Below are positions 15,076 through 23,226 of a stretch of DNA of 43,623 bases, piece by piece (positions within the stretch are counted from its first letter, which is position 1; the number at the start of each line of letters is the position of its first letter). The notes beneath the pieces are model-generated. The model was not told the DNA's origin and did no database searches. It saw only the letters and a program-made list of their open reading frames with translations. The DNA is from Minisyncoccus sp041663305 (GTDB lineage Bacteria; Patescibacteriota; Minisyncoccia; Minisyncoccales; Minisyncoccaceae), in contig JBAYMT010000007.1 in assembly GCA_041663305.1 (NCBI GenBank), positions 1 through 43,623 on the forward strand, read 5' to 3'. The translations under genes and the position numbers were made by a program.

Positions 15076-16224
15076 TTAGTAACTGACTTTGGAGTTAGTT
15101 CCTTTTTTTGTTAAAGGATTTGCTCCTCCTCTGGTTTCAAAATGCAAGTGACTGCCATTTCCTCCCTTGAAGGCTATGATATGTCCAGTATTTCCCATAA
15201 AGGCAATAGTCTGTCCTTGTGAAACTCTCTGTCCTGGCAAAACACCTTCTGCAAAAGCGCTTAAATGGGCATAAAGCGTTGTTACTCCGTTGTCATGAAG
15301 AATGGTGACATAATTTCCATATGGCCAAACTTTTTTAGCAATTTGGACTGTTCCTGCGGCAGCAGCAACAACAGGAGTACCGATATCGTTGGCAATATCT
15401 ACTGCTGTATAATAGTTTTTTCCTCCACTCGTGTACGAATAATGTGCACTTTGACTAATAAAGCCTTTAGTTGGCGCGATGAAGTATGTTGTATTTGTTT
15501 GGATATCAACATCCGGTACATAATCCTCTGTAGTTGGCTGTTTTGAGGGTTTGTTAGCCACTTTTGGTGAAGTTTGAACTGGCCTTCCGTCTGGGATAAT
15601 CAAAACATCTCCCAAAAATACTTCTTTCTTTTCATTTAAGTTATTAAATTCTGCTATTTTATTAGCGTCGGAACCATATTGTTTGGCAATAGATTCAACT
15701 GTTTCTCCTTTTTCTACCATGTGCATCATTCCGCTAATTGGTAGGATTATCAATTCTTGCCCTTCTTTAATTTTCATACTTTGAAGCTCGTTGGCAAGCA
15801 ATATAGTTTCGACTGAAATGCTGAACTTTTCGGCGATTTCAGAAATAGTTTCGCCTTTTTGTACCGTGTATCTGATAATTGAATTATCATTTTGCTGTTC
15901 ACTGTTCGTGTCAGACTGCATAAAGGTAGCCAAATTTTCCGAAGAAACGAATAGGGGAGAAGTGATTGGAGAAGCAACTCCATTTTCGTTAATTAATATT
16001 GCACTGCTTACAGGTAAAGATCCTTGGTCCAAATTTATGAATTCTGATACTTGGTCTGCCCAGGCATTATCATTCTTGTTTTTTCCAAACGGATTAACGC
16101 TTAACGCTAAAAGAAAGACAAAACATAACACCACAACACAAAAACGACCTTTTGGGGTCTTAGTGAAATGTATGAGTTTTTTCTTTATATTGTTATATTT
16201 GTCTAAAATTTCTGACTTTTTCAT
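15076..16224 (-). CDS. LysM-M23 cell-wall peptidase-like protein, zinc site altered
   Basis: The 382-residue protein has one N-terminal membrane helix (about 28-43), two LysM domains that bind peptidoglycan (about 117-161 and 168-211, each with a V-x-KGET start), a linker and a C-terminal M23/LytM domain (about 247-370). The M23 ligands Asp276 (AVDIAND), His320 (LYAHLSAF), His359 and His361 (GSHLHFE) are visible. The first His of the usual H-x3-D motif is replaced by Tyr272 (YTAVD), so the peptidase may be inactive and act, like EnvC or NlpD, as a regulator. A good Shine-Dalgarno AGAGGA lies about eight bases before the start (complement of 16231-16236). It faces comM and diverges from ksgA. 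Confidence 0.88.
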   Translation of the reverse strand: MKKSEILDKYNNIKKKLIHFTKTPKGRFCVVVLCFVFLLALSVNPFGKNKNDNAWADQVSEFINLDQGSLPVSSAILINENGVASPITSPLFVSSENLATFMQSDTNSEQQNDNSIIRYTVQKGETISEIAEKFSISVETILLANELQSMKIKEGQELIILPISGMMHMVEKGETVESIAKQYGSDANKIAEFNNLNEKKEVFLGDVLIIPDGRPVQTSPKVANKPSKQPTTEDYVPDVDIQTNTTYFIAPTKGFISQSAHYSYTSGGKNYYTAVDIANDIGTPVVAAAAGTVQIAKKVWPYGNYVTILHDNGVTTLYAHLSAFAEGVLPGQRVSQGQTIAFMGNTGHIIAFKGGNGSHLHFETRGGANPLTKKGTNSKVSY

Positions 16225-16266
16225 TCTTGGTCCTCTTGAAAATTAATAGTTTCTATTCCAATATCT

Positions 16267-16275
16267 GTATATAAT
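16267..16275 (+). promoter_or_regulatory. Predicted -10 element before ksgA
   Basis: TATAAT at 16270-16275 is preceded by TG at 16267-16268. No good -35 is seen at normal spacing. The predicted start of transcription is about 18 bases before the ksgA ATG. Confidence 0.5.
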
Positions 16276-16299
16276 CCTATTTTATCCTTTTTAACCCCT

Positions 16300-17172
16300 A
16301 TGTCAATTGAGTTCTCCCCATATGGAAACATCAAAAAAACCTTAGAAACGGCCGGATTTTCGGCTAAAAAAAGCCTCGGTCAGAATTTCCTTTATGATGC
16401 TAATATTATAAGAAAAATGATTACTGCTAGCAATGTTAAAAAAACTGATGTTGTTCTGGAAATCGGTCCTGGATTGGGAACAATAACAGAATTGCTTGCA
16501 TTAAACTCAAAAAAAGTGATTGCGGTTGAAAAAGATGAAAAATTGGCTTCTTGGCTTGCCGCATCTTTAAAAGAAAAGGGCATAAAAAATGTAGAAATAA
16601 TTACTGGAGATGCAATAATTGTGATAAAAGATAAAAACAGCGGATTAAATAAAATTCTTCCCAAAAAGTATAAAGTTGTTGCTAATATCCCTTATTATCT
16701 AACATCGCATTTGATCCGCATTCTTTTAGAATCTGACAAAAGACCCGAATCAATAACACTAATGATACAAAAAGAAGTTGCCGAAAGAATATGCGATAAA
16801 AATAATGGCTCTTTGCTGTCTATAAGTGTTTCGTATTTTGCCGACGCAAAAATCTATTCTACTGTTTCTAAAAACTGCTTCCATCCTCGTCCAAAAATAG
16901 ACAGCGCCATTATTTCTTTATTTCCCAAAAAAAATATTCCTGAAAAATCTTTCACGAAATATTTTTTCTTAATATTAAAAACTAGTTTTTCTTCTCCGCG
17001 AAAACAAATACTCAAAAATCTGACAAAAATAGGGGAGAGGGAAAAGATTGAATTAATCCTTAAAAAATCGGGCATACAAAATAATTGCCGAGCCGAAACA
17101 TTATCTTTGGATGACTGGATTAAAATTACTAAAAACTATGTCAGTTCTATTTCGTTAATTGAAAAAGAGTAA
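16300..17172 (+). CDS. ksgA: 16S rRNA dimethyladenosine transferase
   Basis: The 290-residue protein has the KsgA/RsmA motifs: SLGQNFLYD (25-33) for rRNA substrate, the SAM-binding VVLEIGPGLGTITELL (51-66), the acidic VEKDE (76-80), and the catalytic NIPYYLTSHL (129-138). It dimethylates two adjacent adenines in the 3'-terminal hairpin of 16S rRNA during 30S maturation, using S-adenosylmethionine. The C-terminal helical domain is present and ends with the usual alpha-helical segment. Its last 26 bases overlap, on the opposite strand, the end of the gene at 17147. Confidence 0.96.
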   Translation: MSIEFSPYGNIKKTLETAGFSAKKSLGQNFLYDANIIRKMITASNVKKTDVVLEIGPGLGTITELLALNSKKVIAVEKDEKLASWLAASLKEKGIKNVEIITGDAIIVIKDKNSGLNKILPKKYKVVANIPYYLTSHLIRILLESDKRPESITLMIQKEVAERICDKNNGSLLSISVSYFADAKIYSTVSKNCFHPRPKIDSAIISLFPKKNIPEKSFTKYFFLILKTSFSSPRKQILKNLTKIGEREKIELILKKSGIQNNCRAETLSLDDWIKITKNYVSSISLIEKE

Positions 17173-18166
17173 CATATCCAGGTTTTATTGTTTCTATGCT
17201 ATCGGGGTTATACGTATAGTTATACTTCAAAGGATAGCAGGTTTCGTTCTGAGAAGTTTTTGTTATGATCTGGCAATGGGGGCAAATCTCTCCTTCTGTG
17301 CATTTTCCTTTATCTCTGCTTTCCAGTAGAACTAAATTATCATCATTAAGGTTTATAGATGAGCCTTCAATCCAATGGTTATCTTCAAATAGAATATAAG
17401 CTACTCCATAATTAGATATTGTTTTTGTTTTAGGATAAAATGCTTTTTTAGTTTCAGGTAGGGCTTTGCAAGTACTATTATCATTATTGTAAACATTTAC
17501 AGGAGTCCCGTTTTCCCCTGAAGTTCGAAAGATATACATAGAATTGATTTTAAAGGGGACCGTACCTCCGCTAGTAGCGCTTGGTGGAAAGAAAAAGCAT
17601 TGCCCTTTATAATCAACATCGCTAAAAAATATCGCTCCATATTTAATTCCTTTTTCGGGCTGAATAAATTCTACGTTCTTTACTTTTCCTCCATAGTCGT
17701 CCGAAAAAAGATTCGGTTCGCTTAATGTATACCTTAGTTTATTTCCGTCGGAATTAATCAGATATACTCCATTCTTACCTTCATCTTCAACGGGCGGTCT
17801 TTCTTTGATTTCTTCGATTTTAAGAGTTTCTGAATTTATCAAATAGATAATTGCGTAAGTTCCGCCTAATACAAAAAGTCCTAGCAAGGATCCAAAAATC
17901 CTTTTTTTTGCATCGCTTATCTTGCTTGGGTTCCCAACTGAAAAAAGGATAATGATTCCTGAGTAAATAATTACTGCAACTGAAATAAATGCTCCGGCAA
18001 CAACACTTAGACTGAAAAAATATTTTACTAGTCCTGCAAAACCGCTGCTATCTTCCACTTTTAATCCATCAATTAAAGGAAAATCTGTTTCTAACGCAAA
18101 AGCAGTCCTATATAAAAACAATAGGGAAGCGGTAATGGTAAAGAATAAGATACCTTTGGTTTTCAT
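17147..18166 (-). CDS. VirB2-like module fused to crystallin-like surface region, 339 residues
   Basis: Residues 1-24 form a signal peptide with cleavage after TAFA. The mature start LETDFPLIDGL is shared with three sister proteins. Two membrane helices follow (about 46-75 and 90-110), separated by VGNPSKISDAKKR, the VirB2-like cytoplasmic loop. Residues 130-339 should lie outside the membrane. They include a Greek-key-like beta/gamma-crystallin segment (GAIFFSDVDYKGQCFFF, 177-193, followed by INSMYIF) and a Cys cluster near the C-terminus (Cys289, 295, 298, 310). It is the last gene of the seven-gene operon: its ATG overlaps the TGA of the gene before by one base. The C-terminal end overlaps ksgA by 26 bases. 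I infer a surface-exposed, membrane-anchored or pilus-assembled protein; the ligand is unknown. Confidence 0.8.
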   Translation of the reverse strand: MKTKGILFFTITASLLFLYRTAFALETDFPLIDGLKVEDSSGFAGLVKYFFSLSVVAGAFISVAVIIYSGIIILFSVGNPSKISDAKKRIFGSLLGLFVLGGTYAIIYLINSETLKIEEIKERPPVEDEGKNGVYLINSDGNKLRYTLSEPNLFSDDYGGKVKNVEFIQPEKGIKYGAIFFSDVDYKGQCFFFPPSATSGGTVPFKINSMYIFRTSGENGTPVNVYNNDNSTCKALPETKKAFYPKTKTISNYGVAYILFEDNHWIEGSSINLNDDNLVLLESRDKGKCTEGEICPHCQIITKTSQNETCYPLKYNYTYNPDSIETIKPGYVTLFQLTK

Positions 18167-21084
18167 CAGTTTTTTGGGAAAATTATTATACTTTTCGGCC
18201 TGGTAGCTTTTCCAATCGTATTAGATACGAGACTAGTGTCAAACACATCGGAACCCCTCAGCTCATTTACGCAGGACCCTGTTTTTTCAACACTAGAACT
18301 ATCCCAAAAAAGGCAATTTCCCGTGCTGCCTTTTATTAGCACTCTAGCCGGTCCTCCAAATTTGAAAGAAGTTATATCGTAGGTTTTTCCATCCGCTGTT
18401 TTTTTGAATTTTCCGTCGCACTCTTCGGATATTAGTTTTTCCAAGTCCATTATTACGGTTTCTTTAGTAACTTCAGGAATTTCAATTTGACAGACGTCGT
18501 ATAGTCCTCCAACGCCGAAAGACGGATCTATTATCGGGTCTGGAATTGGTTCGTTGGGAGATATATTAGAGCCAGGGATATATTCTCCTGTAAAACACTC
18601 TCCGTTGCTATTAGGCCCTTTAACCTCTTTTGAATCATCGTCACAGTCTTTGTCTTTATTGCATTCTTTAGAACAGGTTGGTGGCTTCATAAGGCTGGTC
18701 CAATAGCAGTATCCATCACCATCATTGTCGGTACATTCATCCGATGGGCCTCCGGTATTGCCACAATTGAGATAAGAATCATAAATGCTATTTTCCTTAT
18801 CGGCATCGTTACAATCTTTTTCTTTTTTACAACTTAAAGAGCTGCAAGAGGGCGGCATAGCAGCACTAGAACCCCAGTAACAATATCCATCACCGTCTTT
18901 ATCGGTACATTTTATTTCGTTATCAAATCCAGCGGGCCAATAAGAACTATTCTCTGGCGGGATAAATGGCCCTATCGGAAGGGATCCGTACCATAGTCTT
19001 GATATAGGAACTGTTGCCTTAAGATACCCTCCGTCCATTTCTAGCCCTGGGCCAAAAGCTCCGTAATTGCTTGAACCCCAGCTATTTTTGAATATCCAAG
19101 TTGTCTCACCACTGCCGGTTGTTTCGTATCCCACCAATACCATCGCATGTCCACCCACTGGGCCGGAAAAGTTAATCATTTGCATTCCGACATCTAATGG
19201 TCCGCTCAAGATCAAAAGCCTTTTTAAGTCGTCTTCTGTTAGGTTCCATTCTTTCTTTGTGCAATGTGCATCTCCCATATTGATTCCACCTAAAAATCCA
19301 TATCCTTTTTCGTCGGTATTTTTCCAAACTCTTTCCTCCCAATTGGAGCAAGTTTGAGATTTACAAACTGTTACTCCTGGAATCAAAGAAACATCTCTTT
19401 CGTCGTATGGATTACACGACTCATCGGCAATCCCACGCTGACTTACAGTGTCAAGGTTTTTTTCCGTATAAAGACATTCCAAACTAGTGTTGTTGTATGG
19501 ATTAGGGCTGATATAAACCTGATTCCCGACATAGGGAGACGATGCTACTCCTGTAGTACAATCCACAAACATCTGTTCGGATAAATTGATTTCCATATCT
19601 GGCTGATTAAAGTATAGCCTTATCTGAGATTCTAGCGTTCCTGCTGCGGCGTGTGCCCAGCAAGTTCCTACTGCTCCCTGATTTTTAAATGATGTTAGCC
19701 AGTTTTCTCCATGCATATTGTTCCAGTTGAAAGAAGCTGGGTAAGAACTGCTTGCAGCATAGGCTATTGATTTAATATCAGTATTTTGAGCCACCTCTTT
19801 TTCTGATTCAAAATAATTTTTAATGTTTTTAATAATTCCATAAAAGACATCTTTACTATCGGGTATTTCATTTAAAACAGCGATAGCGGGCTTTACTAAT
19901 GAGAAAATTTTGTTTTCTTCCATTATATTTTTTTCTTTTCCTACATTTTTATCGGTTTTTTCTGAAGTTTTTTTGTCATTATTCATATTCTTACCGCAAT
20001 CTTTAACTGCATATAGATAAATATAGCTTTTTTCCTTTTTTTTCTTAGAATGGATTTCTTTGTCAAGGACTATTACCGATGACACTCCTAAGGGCTCGTC
20101 TTTAGCTGCTGCTGATTTTGCAACAAGACTAACCGATCCAATAGCTTTATCCGTCCCTTGAAGAGAGTCATTATTCGAATCTATTGCTAAGCATTTTCCT
20201 CTGTATCCAGGATTTTCAAAAATAAAGGCTCCGTAATAATCGTAAATAATAGAGTCTGATGGATCGTTGGTAACTGGTCTTGGGTCTGTAGAATAATCTG
20301 CGCCGATAACATTAATGGATTTTGTTCTATTTCCAAAATTAATTTTGTTTAAATCGTCTGATCCAATATCAAAAAAAACTGGTGTATCAGACCTATTTGT
20401 CTTGTAGTCTTCTTCGTCGTATAAATATATTCCTGTTTTTTTAGAAATAATTTTTATAGATTTAGCGTCATTTAACCCTGTAACTTCATAATTGCAATCT
20501 TTTGTCTTGTTGGTAGTATCGTTAAAAATTTCTTTTACTTTTCCTTTATAATCTTTTTCGCTATACGCAATAACCGATTTAACCAGGCAGGAGGGGAAGG
20601 ACGATGCTCTTACTTCTTCCAGTTTTGTTATATCCGGCATACTGTTTTTTACGCAAATATCATATAACTTCTCCTCTCCGCTTCCGTCGGCTTTTTGGGA
20701 TGTTGTTATGTCGATTCCGTTTATACAAGGCTGATCAATCGACTGTGGATCAACAAGGGCAGAGTTGATAGTATTCAATATCAAGTATGTGCAAAGCAGA
20801 ATAAAGAGCCCAATAGAAGATCTTTTGATTTCTTTTTTTGCTTCAATGCCGCTTCCAGCGCCGGTAACCATTTTAAGTCCTGCTTTTATTAAAACAGCAA
20901 ACATAATAACTCCTCCAAGAGTTACACACAGGGCAAATCCGTAGCCAACAAAATCCAGAAAGCCAGAACTTTCATTAATCACTTTTCCTGCTATAGCTGG
21001 GTATGTGTTTTCAAGCGCAAAAGCCTTTTCAAAAATTAAAAGGATAGGAATGATCGTTAATAATATTTTTTTGCGACTTATCAT
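18166..21084 (-). CDS. VirB2-like, crystallin-like, papain protease and MopE-repeat fusion, 972 residues
   Basis: Order of parts: signal peptide (1-23, cut after AFA), mature start LENTYPAIAG, two VirB2-like helices (about 45-72 and 88-108), a beta/gamma-crystallin-like double Greek key (166-262, with AYSEKDYKGKVKEIF and GIYLYDEEDY), a further Greek key (283-342, GAFIFENPGYRGKC), and a charged linker. Next comes a complete C1A papain-type peptidase (about 447-710) with Gln469 and Cys475 in KNQGAVGTCWAH, LSEQMFVDC, His646 in GGHAMVLVGY and Asn667 in FKNSWG. Two MopE/thrombospondin-3-like Asp-rich repeats follow (727-762, 785-820; DKDGDGYCYW, DNDGDGYCYW), then a C-terminal Greek-key-like end shared with sister proteins. 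No clear inhibitory propeptide is recognised, though 390-445 could serve. All catalytic residues are present, so it is probably an active surface protease. Confidence 0.88.
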   Translation of the reverse strand: MISRKKILLTIIPILLIFEKAFALENTYPAIAGKVINESSGFLDFVGYGFALCVTLGGVIMFAVLIKAGLKMVTGAGSGIEAKKEIKRSSIGLFILLCTYLILNTINSALVDPQSIDQPCINGIDITTSQKADGSGEEKLYDICVKNSMPDITKLEEVRASSFPSCLVKSVIAYSEKDYKGKVKEIFNDTTNKTKDCNYEVTGLNDAKSIKIISKKTGIYLYDEEDYKTNRSDTPVFFDIGSDDLNKINFGNRTKSINVIGADYSTDPRPVTNDPSDSIIYDYYGAFIFENPGYRGKCLAIDSNNDSLQGTDKAIGSVSLVAKSAAAKDEPLGVSSVIVLDKEIHSKKKKEKSYIYLYAVKDCGKNMNNDKKTSEKTDKNVGKEKNIMEENKIFSLVKPAIAVLNEIPDSKDVFYGIIKNIKNYFESEKEVAQNTDIKSIAYAASSSYPASFNWNNMHGENWLTSFKNQGAVGTCWAHAAAGTLESQIRLYFNQPDMEINLSEQMFVDCTTGVASSPYVGNQVYISPNPYNNTSLECLYTEKNLDTVSQRGIADESCNPYDERDVSLIPGVTVCKSQTCSNWEERVWKNTDEKGYGFLGGINMGDAHCTKKEWNLTEDDLKRLLILSGPLDVGMQMINFSGPVGGHAMVLVGYETTGSGETTWIFKNSWGSSNYGAFGPGLEMDGGYLKATVPISRLWYGSLPIGPFIPPENSSYWPAGFDNEIKCTDKDGDGYCYWGSSAAMPPSCSSLSCKKEKDCNDADKENSIYDSYLNCGNTGGPSDECTDNDGDGYCYWTSLMKPPTCSKECNKDKDCDDDSKEVKGPNSNGECFTGEYIPGSNISPNEPIPDPIIDPSFGVGGLYDVCQIEIPEVTKETVIMDLEKLISEECDGKFKKTADGKTYDITSFKFGGPARVLIKGSTGNCLFWDSSSVEKTGSCVNELRGSDVFDTSLVSNTIGKATRPKSIIIFPKN

Positions 21085-21131
21085 CTTTTCTTTAAATTAT
21101 TCTTCTCCAAGAGGAATAACCATAAGGGTTT

Positions 21132-23204
21132 TTATTTTTCTTGCCCTAAAAATGTCTTAAAAGCGTCCTGCAGGTTAGTAAAACAATTTCCTCTTCTGTC
21201 ATTGGTTTTGATATCAAAATAGTGGCAATTTCCGGCATCGCTCTTGAGAACAACCCCAGCGGACCCATTAATGCGGAATGATTGGATAGGGTAGTGGTCT
21301 CCGCTAATAGTTTTGAAGTTATCTTGGCAAGCACCAATGTTTGATTCTTCAAACAATATTTTTTCTACTCCATCTAAATATCCGTTGATTGCTGGATCAA
21401 CAAAGACCGTGCATACATCATATTTGTTTTTATCTTCTGTATCTTTTCTTTCTATATTTCCGCAGTTTGGGACAGCATAAAATTCTACTCTTCCTAAGGA
21501 GTGATCTATCATTTGGTTTAATGGTGATTTAAAAACTATCATTGAAGAAAGATTGCCCTTCATATTAACTTTTTCACCAGTTGCAAGATCTTTTTCTACG
21601 ACTAACGACTCTCCGCCATTTTTAATCGCTTTTTGTATTGTATCATAACTATGAGAAAAGCATTTTCCTCGATAATCTGGCTCTGAAAATAAGACGGCTC
21701 CGTAATATTCTCCGAAGTAGGTATTTCCTTCTCCAAAAGGAGTTCCTTTAGACAATATTCCCATATTAACGATTTCCATTTTGCGAGCCTTATCATTGAA
21801 GTCGCTTTTCGAAAAATCATCTTCTCCTTTAGAGTAGTATAGGGGGCCCAAATCCTCATCGCTTGCTTTCAGCTTCTCTTCAAGGTCTTCTTCGTCCATT
21901 TTTTCGTCATCTTTTTTTTCATCTGAATCTTCGTCGGGGGCTTTTCCGTATTTACACCAATACAGATAAACATCTGAACAACCAATATGATTAGACCACC
22001 AATCTTTGACATAGAATTCGAGAACGTTTTTCCCTGGCTTCAAAAGCCCAGATATAGATGGAGTTCCTTTCCAAATCCTAGAAACCTTTTGATCCCCCCA
22101 TAAATGTTCTAGTTCTGGATGGGTTACGTTTTTTATTATGAATAAATCATCGGCCGATACTTCTTTTTTTATAGAAGGGTCGCTAGAAATTTCTATTTCG
22201 GTAGTCCCATCCCAGTCAATCTCTACGGTTCCCAAAAGAAGTGTTTCATATTGAGCATTAACTGGCCTTAAGAAATTTTGCGACACTTTTATTGATTGTG
22301 GTATGCATCCAACTGGCAAGGTCCAACAATTAGCCGCGATATCTCCTTCTCCTTGGCATTTCCATTTCCATATTCCACCTTCTTTTTTTAGTCCGGTTTC
22401 AAATGAAGGATATTTACATAAGTTTTTAGGAGGATCGGCGGTTGTCAGATGGTCTTTTCCGCATTCAGGCATAAAGCTAGATCTTCCATATAGATAGATT
22501 CCGTTTTTTTTCATTACTATCCTTGCTGAGTTGGCATTTCCGAGCTTTATTTCGTTGGCTGAAGGACAGTCCTCATTTGTGGGATCATTATCTTTAAAAA
22601 TAACTTTTTTCTCTCCTTTATAATCTTTTTCTGAAAAAATAATCACCTCTCTTAACATACAAAGAGGATAGGTAGAACCAAGATCTTCGTAAGAAACATC
22701 ATCTCCTGTCATGTCTTTCATAATATCAGCTTGGTCGGTATTGTAACAAAGGTAAGATGTTTTTTCCTGATCTTTTCCTTTGTCATCTTTGTATTTTGTT
22801 GTAACTTTTCTCCTGATACCCATTGGACAATCGGTTTCAACGTCCATTGGAGAAACGAGTGCGGGATTTATATTATTTAAGATTATAAAAACTCCTAGTA
22901 GAATAATCATTCCTATCGCCGATCCTATCATTTTGGTCTTGGCGCTTGATATCTTTTCCATACTTCCTCCAGCATTCATGAAATCAAATCCTCCTTTTAT
23001 TATCATTCCAAACATTATTATTGAGCCAACTGCTGTTGATAATGTCAAAAAGTATCTTGCGACGTCTCCAATACCAGAATCACTTTTGATGGAAAGTCCG
23101 GCAATGACGGGCCAATTAACCTCCAAGGCAAAAACATTCCCATAACTTAAGGATAAAAAGGAAATAATGAAAAAGAATAGAATGATTTCTTTTTTATGGT
23201 TCAT
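21132..23204 (-). CDS. VirB2-like and crystallin-like fusion with inserted domain, 690 residues
   Basis: Signal peptide (1-26, cut after VFA), mature start LEVNWPVIAGL, two VirB2-like helices (about 50-73 and 93-110) around AGGSMEKISSAKTK, then a crystallin-like segment (184-241; IIFSEKDYKGEKKVIF, GIYLYGRSSF). Where the sister at 18166 continues its second Greek key, this protein carries an insert of about 200 residues. The insert has a Trp/Cys-rich piece (WKWKCQGEGDIAANC, 279-293) and a domain with IDWDGTT (329-335), LLKPGKNVLEF (387-397) and DVYLYWC (411-417). The last three motifs recur in the 1103-residue protein. An acidic linker (421-450) follows, then a second crystallin-like segment (499-560; GAVLFSEPDYRGKCF) and the shared C-terminal half-domain (SFRINGSAGVVL). 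Fifth-transcribed gene of the operon. Confidence 0.82.
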   Translation of the reverse strand: MNHKKEIILFFFIISFLSLSYGNVFALEVNWPVIAGLSIKSDSGIGDVARYFLTLSTAVGSIIMFGMIIKGGFDFMNAGGSMEKISSAKTKMIGSAIGMIILLGVFIILNNINPALVSPMDVETDCPMGIRRKVTTKYKDDKGKDQEKTSYLCYNTDQADIMKDMTGDDVSYEDLGSTYPLCMLREVIIFSEKDYKGEKKVIFKDNDPTNEDCPSANEIKLGNANSARIVMKKNGIYLYGRSSFMPECGKDHLTTADPPKNLCKYPSFETGLKKEGGIWKWKCQGEGDIAANCWTLPVGCIPQSIKVSQNFLRPVNAQYETLLLGTVEIDWDGTTEIEISSDPSIKKEVSADDLFIIKNVTHPELEHLWGDQKVSRIWKGTPSISGLLKPGKNVLEFYVKDWWSNHIGCSDVYLYWCKYGKAPDEDSDEKKDDEKMDEEDLEEKLKASDEDLGPLYYSKGEDDFSKSDFNDKARKMEIVNMGILSKGTPFGEGNTYFGEYYGAVLFSEPDYRGKCFSHSYDTIQKAIKNGGESLVVEKDLATGEKVNMKGNLSSMIVFKSPLNQMIDHSLGRVEFYAVPNCGNIERKDTEDKNKYDVCTVFVDPAINGYLDGVEKILFEESNIGACQDNFKTISGDHYPIQSFRINGSAGVVLKSDAGNCHYFDIKTNDRRGNCFTNLQDAFKTFLGQEK

Positions 23205-23226
23205 TTTTTTAATTTGACCAATCCCT

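Noticed and set aside
18166..18166. UGA recoded as glycine, as in Gracilibacteria and SR1
   Set aside because: TGA ends the 972-residue gene exactly where the next gene starts (TGATG), and conserved glycines are encoded by GGN.
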